Assembly: GCF_900094925.1 (NCBI RefSeq)
Contig: NZ_FMAY01000003.1
Span: 1-64,000 of the forward strand
Source: Kosakonia oryzendophytica
GTDB taxonomy: Bacteria > Pseudomonadota > Gammaproteobacteria > Enterobacterales > Enterobacteriaceae
DNA length: 64,000 bases
Direction: 5' to 3'
A program made the position numbers and the translations under genes. The first letter of the stretch is position 1. Every line of letters begins with the position of its first letter. The notes under the pieces are model-generated. The model was not told where the DNA came from. It was given only the letters and a program-made list of their open reading frames with translations, and searched no databases. This document shows, piece by piece, positions 27,517 through 38,889 of the stretch.

Positions 27517-29193
27517 TCAGAAGGATTCCCACTCATGTTCCTGGTTGTGGCTCTTCGCAGTTGCGGGTGTGCGCGATGCGGATTTACCCGTTTTTGTCGC
27601 TACCGGGCGTGCGGCGACGTTTTTTTGCGCCGCATCGCCGGGCAAGCGGAACACCGAGACAATTTCCGTTAACTGGAAGGCCTGTTGCTCCAGAGAACTG
27701 GAAGTGGCAGAGGACTCTTCCACCAGCGCGGCGTTCTGCTGGGTGACGCTGTCCATCTGCGAAATCGCCGTGCCAACCTGACCGATGCCTTTGCTCTGCT
27801 CGGTAGACGCCGTAGCGATTTCCCCCATAATGTCCGTCACGCTGGTGACCGAGCGCAGAATGTTGTCCATCGATTCACTGGTGAGGGTAACCTGGTCAAA
27901 ACCGTTGTTGACGTTAGCCACAGACTCATCAATCAGCGTTTTGATCTCTTTGGCGGCTCCGGCGCTACGCTGCGCCAGGTTGCGTACTTCGCTGGCAACC
28001 ACGGCAAAACCACGCCCCTGCTCACCGGCACGTGCCGCTTCCACCGCAGCGTTGAGCGCCAGAATATTCGTCTGGAACGCAATGCTGTCGATAACGTTGA
28101 TGATATCGGTAATTTTCTGCGAACTTTCGGTAATGTTCTTCATGCTGGCAATGACCGCCTGCACACGCTCTTCACCTTTATTCACCGCCGCCGAGGCGGT
28201 TTTCGCCAGGGTACTGGCTTCGCTGGCGTTATCGGCGTTCTGTTTCACCACCGCACTCAGTTCTTCCATGCTGGCAGCGGTCTGCGTCAACGCAGCAGCC
28301 TGTTCTTCGGTGCGGGAAGAGAGATCGGTATTCCCGGAGGCAATCTCGCTAGCGCCCTGGTAAATCTCACCGGCGCTATTACGAATCTGCGTTACGGTTT
28401 TCACCCAGTTTTGCTGCATTGTCTCAAGGAACGGGATCAACTGCCCCACTTCGTTGCTACCCAGGTTTTTTGTCGGCCTGTCGAGGTTCCCCTCCGACAG
28501 CACCTGCAAATGCTGTTTCACCCACTCCAGAGAACGCGCCATACACAGCGCCAGATAGCGCTCAGACATAACCAGCATGGCAAGGCCAATGATCATTGCA
28601 ACAATGATAATGGCGCGCGTCTGCGAAACCCAACTGGCAATTCGGTCGTTAGCGGCGGCTTTAAGATCATGGATCTCCTGATTGTAGGCAACGATCGCCT
28701 GAGAGAAGCCGCTGCGCAGCGGGCTGAATTGCTCTTTTGACAACTGCGTGTAGCTGTCGACGTTGTCGGCTTTCACCGCTTCAAACATCGGTTTTATGGC
28801 CTGATTAAACAACGTCAGCGAACTGTTATAAATATTGTCGGTCGAGTTGTTGCTAATATTGGCGTGGTCGGTGACTTTGAATTGGTTTAACCCGCCTTGC
28901 AGAAAATCGATATCTTTGCCGATACGGTCAATGGTTTGTTGGTAATTTTGCGTATCGTTATTCGTTTTAAAAACCAATGCGCGATCCATTAATAACTTAA
29001 CCTGGTAATAGCGATCGCTGGCATTGTTAATGATGTCGCCGTTAACTTGTTGCACGTTGGTGAGCGCGACTTCTTCCGTCAACCCGCTCAGCGCATGCAG
29101 TGAGAAAAACGACACACCGCCCCAAAGAAGAGTGAAAATGATTAAGATCGCAAGCATCACGAACTTAATCTTAACGTTATGTATAAATTCCAT
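27517..29193 (-). CDS. Methyl-accepting chemotaxis protein with C-terminal CheR-tether pentapeptide
   Basis: This receptor is 558 residues from the ATG at 29193 ([11 protein letters not shown]), which has a GGGG ribosome site 5 nt upstream; the more upstream ATG adds five residues. It has an N-terminal helix, a Tar/Tsr-like periplasmic domain (about residues 35-190), a second helix, HAMP and the signalling tip [22 protein letters not shown]. The last residues EWESF match the NWETF-type pentapeptide that tethers CheR and CheB, so it is a high-abundance-type receptor. The ligand is unknown. It is convergent with entD. Confidence 0.94.
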   Translation of the reverse strand: MEFIHNVKIKFVMLAILIIFTLLWGGVSFFSLHALSGLTEEVALTNVQQVNGDIINNASDRYYQVKLLMDRALVFKTNNDTQNYQQTIDRIGKDIDFLQGGLNQFKVTDHANISNNSTDNIYNSSLTLFNQAIKPMFEAVKADNVDSYTQLSKEQFSPLRSGFSQAIVAYNQEIHDLKAAANDRIASWVSQTRAIIIVAMIIGLAMLVMSERYLALCMARSLEWVKQHLQVLSEGNLDRPTKNLGSNEVGQLIPFLETMQQNWVKTVTQIRNSAGEIYQGASEIASGNTDLSSRTEEQAAALTQTAASMEELSAVVKQNADNASEASTLAKTASAAVNKGEERVQAVIASMKNITESSQKITDIINVIDSIAFQTNILALNAAVEAARAGEQGRGFAVVASEVRNLAQRSAGAAKEIKTLIDESVANVNNGFDQVTLTSESMDNILRSVTSVTDIMGEIATASTEQSKGIGQVGTAISQMDSVTQQNAALVEESSATSSSLEQQAFQLTEIVSVFRLPGDAAQKNVAARPVATKTGKSASRTPATAKSHNQEHEWESF

Positions 29194-29416
29194 ATAAACC
29201 CCGATCATTGCTGTGAAATAAAAGCGTTAAAAGACAGTAAAAAACACGCCTGTCAGAGATCCCATCGGCGCGGTGTGGGGGTTAATTAAGATTAAAAAGA
29301 AGTAAGGCAATAACTTTTATTTAAAATAGTGATAACACATGGAATGCAATAGATTTAGGGAATATATTTTTCAGATACGGTGACAGAGCACGACATCATG
29401 CCCGTGCCCCCCGCGC
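29194..29416. other. AT-rich promoter region upstream of the chemoreceptor gene
   Basis: No gene is seen. The minus-strand sequence near 29265-29290 has a GCCGAT segment that could be a poor flagellar sigma-28 -10 element, but its -35 partner does not match well. Confidence 0.4.
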
Positions 29417-29656
29417 GTGATCAGCCTGATAAGTAAAGTGTTAATGCAAGTTGGTAGCGAACAACTACGCCAGTTTCTGCCGGAGCACACCACTTTTCAG
29501 CCGGATATGACGCGCCACGGTCGGCTACAAAAACGCGGGTTCGTCTGGCAAAACGCCGTTCAGCTTGCCCGCGCGCAAAAGTCATTTTCCCTGTTGCGGG
29601 TTAATGCCAAAAACGTCTGGTTTATGCGAATGGCGCATATAGAAAGACGAATTTAA
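29417..29656 (+). pseudogene. Short unidentified frame, possible gene remnant
   Basis: A 79-codon frame reads ISKVLMQVGSEQLRQFLPEH and continues to a natural stop with coding-like codon use. There is no convincing ribosome site or good start codon, and I recognise no family. It may be the 3' remnant of a lost gene, or chance. It lies alone between a chemoreceptor and a peptide transporter operon. Confidence 0.25.
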
Positions 29657-29734
29657 ACTTTAAGAAAACTCAGAAGCGGCCTAACGTAGCGGTACAAAAT
29701 AATCACATGATGTTAACTTTTCAGGGATTTTCTG

Positions 29735-31303
29735 ATGACCAAAAAAATGCTGCCCCTCGTCATACTGACCCTCCTTTCGGCTGCCAGCCACGCGGCCACG
29801 CCTCCGGACACACTGGTAGTAGCGCAAGGTCTGGATGATATTGTGAGTCTCGATCCGGCGGAAGCCAACGAATTATCCAGCATTCAGACCGTGCCAAGTC
29901 TGTATCAGCGTCTGGTGCAGCCAGATCGTGAAAATCCGGAAAAGATAACGCCGGTGCTGGCGGAAAGCTGGCAGGCAGATGCGGCGGCAAAAACCCTGAC
30001 CATTACGCTAAAAAGCGATGCGAAGTTTGCTTCCGGTAACCCGGTGCGCCCGGAAGATGTGATTTTCTCCTATACCCGCGCAGTGACGCTGAACAAGTCT
30101 CCGGCTTTTATCCTCAACGTGCTCGGCTGGCAGCCGGATAACATCGCCAGCCAGTTGAAAAAAGTGGATGACCACACCCTGCAACTGCACTGGACGGCAG
30201 ACGTTAGCCCGGCGGTAGCGCTGAATATCCTCTCTACGCCGATTGCCTCTATCGTTGATGAAAAGCAGGTCAGCGCGAATGTAAACGCCGGTGATTTCGG
30301 CAACGCATGGCTGAAAATGCACTCTGCGGGCAGCGGCGCGTTTAAGATGCGCGTCTACCAGCCGCATCAGGCCATCGTGCTGGAGGCTAACCCCACCTCT
30401 CCGGGCGGCGCGCCAGCCCTGAAAAATATCATTATTAAAAACGTGCCGGACCCGGCCTCCCGCCGTCTGTTGATCCTCCAGGGGGATGCGGATGTGGCAC
30501 GCGATCTCGGCGCGGATCAAATCAGCGCGCTGAGTGATAAAAAAGGTGTGAAAGTGCTGAGCATCCCCTCCGCGGAGCAGAACTATCTGGTATTTAACAC
30601 CGGTAATAGCGCCAACCCGTTGCTGAATAACCCGGCGTTCTGGGAAGCGGCGCGTTGGCTGGTGGATTATAATGGCATTACTAAAGACCTGCTGAAAGGC
30701 CAGTACTTTGTCCACCAGAGTTTCCTGCCGGTGGGTCTGCCTGGGGCGCTGGAAGACAACCCGTTTACCTTCGACCCGGCAAAAGCCAAAGCGATCCTCG
30801 CCAAAGCGGGTATTAAAGACGCGCACTTCACGTTGGATGTGGAGAACAAACCGCCGTTTATTACCCTCGCACAGTCAATGCAGGCCAGCTTTGCCCAGGG
30901 CGGCGTGAAGGTGGATCTGCTGCCCGCTGCGGGTAGCCAGGTGTATGCCCGCGTACGCGCTAAACAGCACCAGGCAGCGATTCGTCTGTGGATCCCCGAC
31001 TACTTCGACGCACATTCCAACGCCAGCGCCTTTGCCTGGAACGATGGGAAATCCAGTACGGTTGCCGGGCTAAATGGCTGGCAGATCCCGGAACTGAACA
31101 AAGCGACGCTGGCGGCGGTCGCAGAACCGGATGCGGCTAAGCGTCGGGATCTGTACAAAAAGATGCAGCAGGAGTTGCAACATGCATCGCCGTATGTGTT
31201 TGTTGATCAAGGCAAAACACAGATCGTCGTGCGCGATAATGTCAAAGGCTATCAGCAAGGTCTGAATGCGGATATGGTGTGGTATGACCGCGTAACCAAA
31301 TGA
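29735..31303 (+). CDS. Peptide-type ABC transporter substrate-binding protein (family 5, DppA/OppA-like)
   Basis: This 522-residue secreted protein has a signal peptide ending SHAA. The family 5 fold is shown by LDPAEANELSSIQTVPSLYQRL, TITLKSDAKFASGNPVRPEDV, GSGAFKMRVYQP and the C-terminal QQELQHASPYVFVDQ. It captures peptides or related compounds for the two permeases and two ATPases encoded downstream. The ligand cannot be read from the sequence; the family also binds metallophores, glycosides and antibiotics. The gap to the permease gene is filled by tandem hairpin repeats, which may reduce downstream expression relative to this gene. Confidence 0.9.
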   Translation: MTKKMLPLVILTLLSAASHAATPPDTLVVAQGLDDIVSLDPAEANELSSIQTVPSLYQRLVQPDRENPEKITPVLAESWQADAAAKTLTITLKSDAKFASGNPVRPEDVIFSYTRAVTLNKSPAFILNVLGWQPDNIASQLKKVDDHTLQLHWTADVSPAVALNILSTPIASIVDEKQVSANVNAGDFGNAWLKMHSAGSGAFKMRVYQPHQAIVLEANPTSPGGAPALKNIIIKNVPDPASRRLLILQGDADVARDLGADQISALSDKKGVKVLSIPSAEQNYLVFNTGNSANPLLNNPAFWEAARWLVDYNGITKDLLKGQYFVHQSFLPVGLPGALEDNPFTFDPAKAKAILAKAGIKDAHFTLDVENKPPFITLAQSMQASFAQGGVKVDLLPAAGSQVYARVRAKQHQAAIRLWIPDYFDAHSNASAFAWNDGKSSTVAGLNGWQIPELNKATLAAVAEPDAAKRRDLYKKMQQELQHASPYVFVDQGKTQIVVRDNVKGYQQGLNADMVWYDRVTK

Positions 31304-31309
31304 TGATAT

Positions 31310-31797
31310 CCCCTCACCCTAACCCTCTCCCCCATGGGGAGAGGGAACCGTTCGGTGCAGGTTTATCCCCTCACCCTAACCCTCTTCCCCGTGGGGAGAG
31401 GAAACCGTTCGGTGCAGGTTTGTCCCCTCACCCTAACCCTCTTCCCCGTGGGGAGAGGAAACCGTTCGGTGCAGGTTTGTCCCCTCACCCTAACCCTCTT
31501 CCCCGTGGGGAGAGGAAACCGTTCGGTGCAGGTTTGTCCCCTCACCCTAACCCTCTCCCCCATGGGGAAAGGGAACCGATTGGCGCGGGTTTGTCCCCTC
31601 ACCCTAATCCTTTCCCCCAGGGGGAGAGGGAACCGATCGGTGCAGGTTTGTCCCCTCACCCTAATCCTTTTCTCCAGGGGGAGAGGGAACCGTTCGGCGC
31701 AGGATTCGCCTCTGAAATACCTCCCACACTCGCAGGGGAGTTAAGCAGTGGCGATTTTCCCCCTCTCCCTTCCAGGGAGAGGGCCGGGGTGAGGGTG
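31310..31797 (+). repeat. 57-bp tandem hairpin repeat (seven copies) plus an inverted copy, inside an ABC operon
   Basis: Units of exactly 57 bp start at 31310, 31367, 31424, 31481, 31538, 31595 and 31652, each with CCCCTCACCCTAAC, a CTC...GAG hairpin and a GGTGCAGGTTTGTC-type linker. An inverted relative lies at 31758-31797. Because 57 is a multiple of three, both strands stay open and give spurious proteins of the PHPNPLPRGER type. The array lies between the binding-protein and permease genes and could act as an mRNA-stability or partial-termination element. Confidence 0.95.
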
Positions 31798-31829
31798 ATT
31801 ATCCGTTTTACCTTAATGACGAGTTTTCC

Positions 31830-32840
31830 ATGTCTGACATTTCTCGCGTCGCTCAGGCGCTCTTCACACTGCTGCTGACCCTGTTGGGTCTGCTGCTGGT
31901 CACCTTCTCGCTCTCGGCGTTTTCACCGGTGGATCGGGTGCTGCAAATTGTCGGCGATCACGCCAGCCAGGCCACGTACGAGCAGGTGCGCCATCAGCTC
32001 GGGTTGGATCAACCGCTGCCGCTTCAGTTCTGGCACTACCTGTTGAACCTGGCGCACGGCGATCTCGGTATTGCCAGCGCCACCGGACAACCGGTCTTGC
32101 AGGATCTGCTGTCGGCATTTCCCGCCACGCTGGAGCTGGCGACACTGGCGTTGATCATGGGCTCGCTGCTTGGAGTGATGGCCGGGGTGTTGTGCGCGCG
32201 CTTTGCCGGTTCGCCGTGGGATTTAGCCGTGCGCACCTTTACGCTACTCGGCAACTCCGTACCCATCTTCTGGCTCGGCTTGTTAATGCTGGCGCTGTTT
32301 TATGCCCGACTGCAATGGAGCGCCGGACCTGGCCGGCTGGATGATATCTATCAATATACGGTCACGCCGCAAACCGGTTTTGCACTGGTGGATACCTGGC
32401 TTTCCGGCGATAGCGCCGCCTTCAAAAATGCCCTCAGCCATTTGTTGCTGCCGGTGTCACTGCTGGCCTATTACTCGCTGGCAAGTATAACCCGGCTTAC
32501 CCGTTCAGCCTGCCTGAGCGAAATGAACAAAGAGTACATCCTGCTGGCGCGCGCCAAAGGCGCGGGCGAGATGACCATTTTGTTGCGCCATGTTCTGCCG
32601 AATATTCGCGGGACGCTGCTCACGGTTATCGCGCTGGCTTATACCAGCATGCTCGAAGGCGCGGTGCTCACGGAAACGGTATTCTCATGGCCGGGCATTG
32701 GCCGCTACCTGACCACCGCGCTGTTTGCCGGGGACACCACTGCCATTATGGGCGGCACGCTGGTGATTGGCGTCTGCTTTGTGCTGATCAATAACCTGAC
32801 CGACCTGCTGGTGCGGCTCACCGATCCGAGGGTGCGCTGA
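31830..32840 (+). CDS. Peptide ABC transporter permease (DppB-like)
   Basis: This 336-residue inner-membrane permease begins with a hydrophobic helix after a short N-terminus and contains the DppB-type pattern (QLGLDQPLPLQFWHYL, LGNSVPIFWLGLLML) and the ATPase-contacting EAA loop around YILLARAKGAGEMTILLRHVLPN. It forms a heterodimer with the next gene product. The start follows the repeat array, with the frame opening MSDISRVAQ. The stop overlaps the next ATG (TGATG), so the two permeases are coupled. Confidence 0.93.
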   Translation: MSDISRVAQALFTLLLTLLGLLLVTFSLSAFSPVDRVLQIVGDHASQATYEQVRHQLGLDQPLPLQFWHYLLNLAHGDLGIASATGQPVLQDLLSAFPATLELATLALIMGSLLGVMAGVLCARFAGSPWDLAVRTFTLLGNSVPIFWLGLLMLALFYARLQWSAGPGRLDDIYQYTVTPQTGFALVDTWLSGDSAAFKNALSHLLLPVSLLAYYSLASITRLTRSACLSEMNKEYILLARAKGAGEMTILLRHVLPNIRGTLLTVIALAYTSMLEGAVLTETVFSWPGIGRYLTTALFAGDTTAIMGGTLVIGVCFVLINNLTDLLVRLTDPRVR

Positions 32841-33673
32841 TGCCGACCACACTCTTTTTGCTCCGTCTTCGCCACTCCCCTGCCGCCTTTAGCGGGTTAA
32901 TCATTGTCGTACTCCTGCTGCTGGTAGCGTTATTCGCGCCGTGGCTGGCACCGCTTGATCCCAACTGGCAGGATGCCGCCTCGCGCCTGCAAGCGCCGGG
33001 TTCACAACACTGGCTTGGTACCGACAGCTACGGTCGTGACCTGCTCTCAAGGCTGATTTACGGTACCCGCCCGGCGTTCGGGCTGGTAGCGCTGGTGACG
33101 CTTATCACGCTGCCCGTCGGCTTGTTGATCGGCATCCTTTCCGGGTATTACGGCAGTTGGGTTGAACGCGTCCTGATGCGTTTCACCGACGTGGTGATGT
33201 CGATGCCGCGTCTGATCCTCGCTTTCGCCTTTGTCGCCATGTTGGGGCCTGGGCTGGTCAACGGCGCACTGGCGCTGGCGCTCACCACCTGGCCCGCCTA
33301 TGCGCGCCAGGCGCGCAGCGAAATCCAGCGTCTGCGCCACAGCGATTATCTGGCGGCAGCGGAGATGATGGGGATTCGCGGCGGGCGCTTACTGCTGGGC
33401 CATCTTTTACCGCTCTGTTTACCGTCGGCGATTGTGCGCCTGGCGCTTGATTTAGCAGGTATTATTCTGGCCGCCGCCGGGCTGGGTTTCTTAGGACTCG
33501 GTGCTCGTCCGCCCATGGCGGAATGGGGCGCGATGATTGCCGAGGGTATGCAGGTGATTTTTGACCAGTGGTGGATTGCCGCTGCGCCTGGCGCACTGAT
33601 CCTGCTGGCAAGCCTGGCGTTTAACTTGCTGGGCGATGGCCTGCGCGACATTCTGGAGCCACAACATGACTGA
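32840..33673 (+). CDS. Peptide ABC transporter permease (DppC-like)
   Basis: This 277-residue permease has the DppC-type N-terminal helix (FSGLIIVVLLLLVALFAPW), the WLGTDSYGRDLLSRLIYGTR motif and the EAA loop SDYLAAAEMMGIRGGRLLLGHL. It pairs with the preceding permease. Its stop overlaps the first ATPase gene by 8 bp. Length and motifs are ordinary for the family. Confidence 0.94.
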   Translation: MPTTLFLLRLRHSPAAFSGLIIVVLLLLVALFAPWLAPLDPNWQDAASRLQAPGSQHWLGTDSYGRDLLSRLIYGTRPAFGLVALVTLITLPVGLLIGILSGYYGSWVERVLMRFTDVVMSMPRLILAFAFVAMLGPGLVNGALALALTTWPAYARQARSEIQRLRHSDYLAAAEMMGIRGGRLLLGHLLPLCLPSAIVRLALDLAGIILAAAGLGFLGLGARPPMAEWGAMIAEGMQVIFDQWWIAAAPGALILLASLAFNLLGDGLRDILEPQHD

Positions 33674-34484
33674 TATCCGCGTTGCCGTCAGCGGCCTGAC
33701 CATTGACTACCCCGGCGCACGGGTGGTGAATAACCTCAGTTTTACCCTCGGCAACGAGCGGCTGGCGCTGGTGGGGGAATCTGGTTCGGGTAAATCCATG
33801 ACCGCCCGCGCCCTGATGGGGCTGGTGCGCAAACCGGGTAACGTTAACGCTCAACAACTGGAGGTGCTGGGCCACGATCTTCGCAGCCTCACACCACGGG
33901 GCTGGCGTCACCTGCGCGGTAACGGTATCGCCATGGTATTGCAGGATCCCCGTTACGCCCTCAATCCGGTCAAAACCGTGCTGGCGCAGATTGATGAAGC
34001 GTTAACGCTGCACCAGCGGTTGAGCCGCACAGAGCGGACCGAGAAGATCCTCGACGCACTGCACGCCGTTGAACTGGAGCCCGCAGTGCTGCAACGGTAT
34101 CCCGGCGAACTCTCCGGCGGCATGGGACAACGGGTGATGATCGCCATGGCACTGGTCAACGATCCGAAAGTGCTGATCGCCGATGAACCCACCTCAGCGC
34201 TGGACGCCAGGTTACGAAACCAGATCCTTGAACTGCTGGTAGCGCAGTGTGAACAGCGACAAATGGCGATGCTGCTTATCAGCCACGACTTACCGCTGGT
34301 GGCGCAACACTGCCACCGCGTGATGGTGATGTACCAGGGCGAGTGCGTCGATGCCATGCCTGCACAGGCGCTGCCCGGTGCGCAACACCCTTATACCCGT
34401 ACGCTGTGGCGCTGTCGTCCCGGCGCGGAAACCTATGGTCAGATGCTGCCTACGCTCGATCGCAGCCAGTCATTTACGGGGTGA
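33666..34484 (+). CDS. Peptide ABC transporter ATPase (DppD-like)
   Basis: This 272-residue ATPase starts at the ATG at 33666 (MTDIRVAVSG), inside the end of the upstream permease gene; the frame's 10 extra upstream codons do not fit the family. Walker A is GESGSGKS, Walker B is VLIADEPTSALD and the switch is SHDLPL. The signature reads LSGGMGQR, a common DppD-type variant of LSGGQ. It couples ATP hydrolysis to import with the next ATPase. The C-terminal iron-sulfur cysteines seen in many DppD proteins are not evident. Confidence 0.93.
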   Translation: MTDIRVAVSGLTIDYPGARVVNNLSFTLGNERLALVGESGSGKSMTARALMGLVRKPGNVNAQQLEVLGHDLRSLTPRGWRHLRGNGIAMVLQDPRYALNPVKTVLAQIDEALTLHQRLSRTERTEKILDALHAVELEPAVLQRYPGELSGGMGQRVMIAMALVNDPKVLIADEPTSALDARLRNQILELLVAQCEQRQMAMLLISHDLPLVAQHCHRVMVMYQGECVDAMPAQALPGAQHPYTRTLWRCRPGAETYGQMLPTLDRSQSFTG

Positions 34485-34487
34485 AGC

Positions 34488-35192
34488 ATGACCGTTATTG
34501 AGATGCACAATGTGCAGGTTGCCTTTGGCGACAAAACGGTGGTCTCGGGGGCCAGTTTTCAGGTCACTCAGGGGGAAACATTCAGCCTGATTGGCGCATC
34601 GGGCTGCGGTAAATCTACCTTACTGCGTGTCCTGGCCGGCTTACAGCGCGAGTGGCAAGGCACGATGTCGCTGTTTGGCGAGCCTGTCAAAGCCGGTTCA
34701 CGTTATCAGGGGGCGCTGCGGCGTAATGTGCAGATGGTGTTTCAGGATCCCTGGGCCTCGCTGCACCCCAATCACACACTCTACCGCACCCTGGCGGAGC
34801 CGCTGACAATCCACGGCGAGAAAGACGTGGAGACGCGGGTGAGCAGCGCCCTTGAGCAGGTGGGGCTACCTGCGGATGCCGCCCGCCGTTACCCGCATCA
34901 GCTTTCCGGTGGGCAACGCCAGCGCGTGGCCATCGCCCGCGCGTTGTTGCTACAGCCGAAAATTCTGCTGCTTGATGAACCCACGTCAGCGCTGGATATG
35001 TCGGTACAGGCGGAGATCCTCAACCTGCTGAACCGTCTCAAACAGCAGCACGGGATGAGTTACCTGCTGGTCAGTCATGATGCGGATGTCATTGCCCATA
35101 TGTCAGACCGGGCGGCGTTGATGGCGGGAGGCGCGATTGCCCGTTTTTTTGACCGGGATGCGCTGCGACGCGGCGAACATCGCATGGCGTAG
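34488..35192 (+). CDS. Peptide ABC transporter ATPase (DppF-like)
   Basis: This 234-residue ATPase has Walker A GASGCGKST, signature LSGGQRQRVAIARAL, Walker B ILLLDEPTSALD and switch SHDADVI. It completes the A-B-C-D-F set of the operon. It is shorter than usual DppF proteins (about 330), lacking the C-terminal oligopeptide-binding extension, which is typical of nickel or special-peptide variants. A dyad (AACGGCA at 35196-35202 with its complement at 35217-35223) follows and may end the transcript. Confidence 0.92.
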   Translation: MTVIEMHNVQVAFGDKTVVSGASFQVTQGETFSLIGASGCGKSTLLRVLAGLQREWQGTMSLFGEPVKAGSRYQGALRRNVQMVFQDPWASLHPNHTLYRTLAEPLTIHGEKDVETRVSSALEQVGLPADAARRYPHQLSGGQRQRVAIARALLLQPKILLLDEPTSALDMSVQAEILNLLNRLKQQHGMSYLLVSHDADVIAHMSDRAALMAGGAIARFFDRDALRRGEHRMA

Positions 35193-35227
35193 AGAAACGG
35201 CACCGGAACAGGCCGATGCCGTTGGTG

Positions 35228-35941
35228 TCAGGGAGACACGTTCGCAAAGAAGGTGGCGAGAGTCTGTTTCTGCTGACCCTGACTATCGAAATTACTGGCG
35301 CTGAGCCAAGCGGAAATCGCGGCATCGCGTTGCGGCCATTCGCTATCAAGCATCGACAAATAGTCCGTGTCGCGGTTACGCCCTTTTCGCACCATATGCT
35401 GGCGGAAACACCCTTCCCAGGTGAAGCCCAGGCGTTCTGCGGCGCGGCGTGACGCCACATTCAGCGTATCGCATTTCCACTCTACGCGGCGGTAATCGCA
35501 GACGAAGGCGTGGCGCAGCATCAGCCACACGGCTTCGGTGCCCAGCACACTCTTTTTCATCAATGGCGACCAGGTCACATGACCTATCTCCACCGTGCCA
35601 TGTTGCGTATTGTTCGCCAGCCAGGCAATCACCCCAACGGCACGGTTCGTCGCGGCATCCACCACCGCGAAAGGGTGCACGGATTTATCGATCATCTTGC
35701 CAATCACCCAACGCGCCATGCTGTCTACGTCATCCGGACGGCCACTGGCCAGCCAGGTCCAGTCGCTGTCATCCTCCGCCTGAGAATAAGCGTGCAGCAG
35801 GTGCGGGGTATGCACTCTGACATCCAGCGGCTCCAGCCGACAATAACGCCCTTGTAATACGCTATGCGGTAACGGTTGAACACCGCTCCAGTGAGTCAGC
35901 AGATTGCCGACATGTTGACCATAGTGATTCAGTTCCGGCAC
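35228..35941 (-). CDS. GNAT-family N-acetyltransferase (RimJ/RimL-like)
   Basis: This 237-residue cytoplasmic acetyltransferase resembles the RimJ/RimL branch: a N-terminal RLEPLDV strand, the VGVIAWL and VEIGHVTWSP beta strands, an acetyl-CoA-binding region around KKSVLGTEAVWLMLRHAF, and a late NVASRRAAERLGF helix followed by the usual CFRQHMVRKGRNRDTDYLSML end. It may acetylate a protein N-terminus, an amino sugar or an antibiotic; none can be chosen. It is convergent with the peptide transporter and separated from the next gene by 158 bp. Confidence 0.88.
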   Translation of the reverse strand: MPELNHYGQHVGNLLTHWSGVQPLPHSVLQGRYCRLEPLDVRVHTPHLLHAYSQAEDDSDWTWLASGRPDDVDSMARWVIGKMIDKSVHPFAVVDAATNRAVGVIAWLANNTQHGTVEIGHVTWSPLMKKSVLGTEAVWLMLRHAFVCDYRRVEWKCDTLNVASRRAAERLGFTWEGCFRQHMVRKGRNRDTDYLSMLDSEWPQRDAAISAWLSASNFDSQGQQKQTLATFFANVSP

Positions 35942-36066
35942 GTTTCTCTCCCAGGCAAAAAAGATAAACCAAAAAAGATGTTTTATCAGGAGAACGCGGC
36001 GAAAAACAGTGCTAAAAATTATGGTTTTTCTTTAAAAAAGGCTTTTGAAATCAGAGGACTGACCAG

Positions 36067-36092
36067 AAAAGGCGTCAGGAACACCTGACGCC
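36067..36092 (-). terminator. Terminator of the aminotransferase gene
   Basis: On the minus strand GGCGTCAGG, a TGTT loop and CCTGACGCC are followed by TTTTC, 8 bp after the aminotransferase stop. The perfect 9-bp stem is a typical rho-independent signal. Confidence 0.9.
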
Positions 36093-36099
36093 AACAAAA

Positions 36100-38386
<2,287 letters not shown>

Positions 38387-38430
38387 GTTGCCTTTGCCCC
38401 TTTTGCGTTCAGGAGGGGCCAAAATAAAAC

Positions 38431-38468
38431 GCCCTGGCAAAATGCCAGGGCCTGATGTTTTATTTTTT
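38431..38468 (+). terminator. Terminator of the YdfG-like gene
   Basis: GCCCTGGCA and TGCCAGGGC (38431-38451) form a perfect 9-bp stem with an AAA loop, followed within a few bases by a T-rich run (TTTTATTTTTTT). Confidence 0.82.
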
Positions 38469-38739
38469 TCCCAAAGTGTTCAAAACTTCTTACCCCGCCC
38501 GGCGCTTATCTCCGGCACTCACTTTGATGTGGCGTTAGCTCTTTGTTGAGGCAACATCACGATAGTCCATCAGAATATTCCTGACAACAGGCGGAGACAG
38601 TCCTTTTCGAGATTTATGATAGGGATCATGCTTTCCCTTTTACTGCCACAGCGGTGTGTGCGTTCTGTCACTAACGCCCCGCGAACAGGCTTTTTATGCT
38701 GCACTTCTCCGCCTCTTCTCTCCCGTTGCCCCATCACAA

Positions 38740-38774
38740 AGCAAACATGTCGCCATCTGCACCAAACCGATCAA
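38740..38774 (+). promoter_or_regulatory. NtrC-like half-site and conserved upstream element of the transporter operon
   Basis: AGCAAACAT (38740-38748), TGCACCAAA (38758-38766) and CGATCAA (38768-38774) occur here and, in the same order, upstream of preT (43511-43560). TGCACCA is the consensus left half of an NtrC site; the right half is poor. TGCACC begins 70 bp before the sigma-54 -24 element here and 69 bp before it at preT, a normal enhancer distance. The rest of the 38469-38739 gap shows no gene. Confidence 0.5.
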
Positions 38775-38827
38775 ATTCGTTGATAAAAATGCAGCTAAAA
38801 ACCGCAAAAACACATAAATCCCACCCC

Positions 38828-38843
38828 TGGCACAAAAATGGCA
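38828..38843 (+). promoter_or_regulatory. Sigma-54 -24/-12 promoter of the ABC transporter operon
   Basis: TGGCACAAAAATGGCA matches the sigma-54 consensus TGGCAC-N5-TTGCA with one mismatch in the listed bases and with the required GG to GC spacing. It lies 47 bp before the ATPase start codon. Sigma-54 use implies an enhancer-binding activator; NtrC is the obvious candidate for a nitrogen-source pathway. Confidence 0.72.
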
Positions 38844-38857
38844 TGGAGAAAAGAAAC

Positions 38858-38873
38858 CTAACCAGTTAGTCAA
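38858..38873 (+). promoter_or_regulatory. RutR-like operator of the ABC transporter operon
   Basis: CTAACCAGTTAGTCAA matches 11 of the 14 defined positions of the E. coli RutR box TTGACCA-N2-TGGTCAA. It begins 30 bp after the start of the -24 element, just beyond the predicted transcription start, where a repressor would block initiation. The RutR-like regulator encoded at the end of this operon is the likely ligand-responsive protein. Confidence 0.6.
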
Positions 38874-38889
38874 AAAACAGGGGAGCAGG

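Noticed and set aside
29260-29295. Flagellar sigma-28 promoter for the second chemoreceptor gene
   Set aside because: A GCCGAT element is present, but the -35 region does not match TAAAGTTT convincingly.
31300-31878. Open frames on both strands giving proline- and glycine-rich repeated proteins
   Set aside because: They arise because the 57-bp hairpin repeat is a multiple of three. The PHPNPLPRGER pattern is a well-known artefact of this repeat family.
35876-36088. 70-codon plus-strand frame upstream of the GNAT gene
   Set aside because: It overlaps the GNAT start region and the aminotransferase terminator and has no ribosome site.
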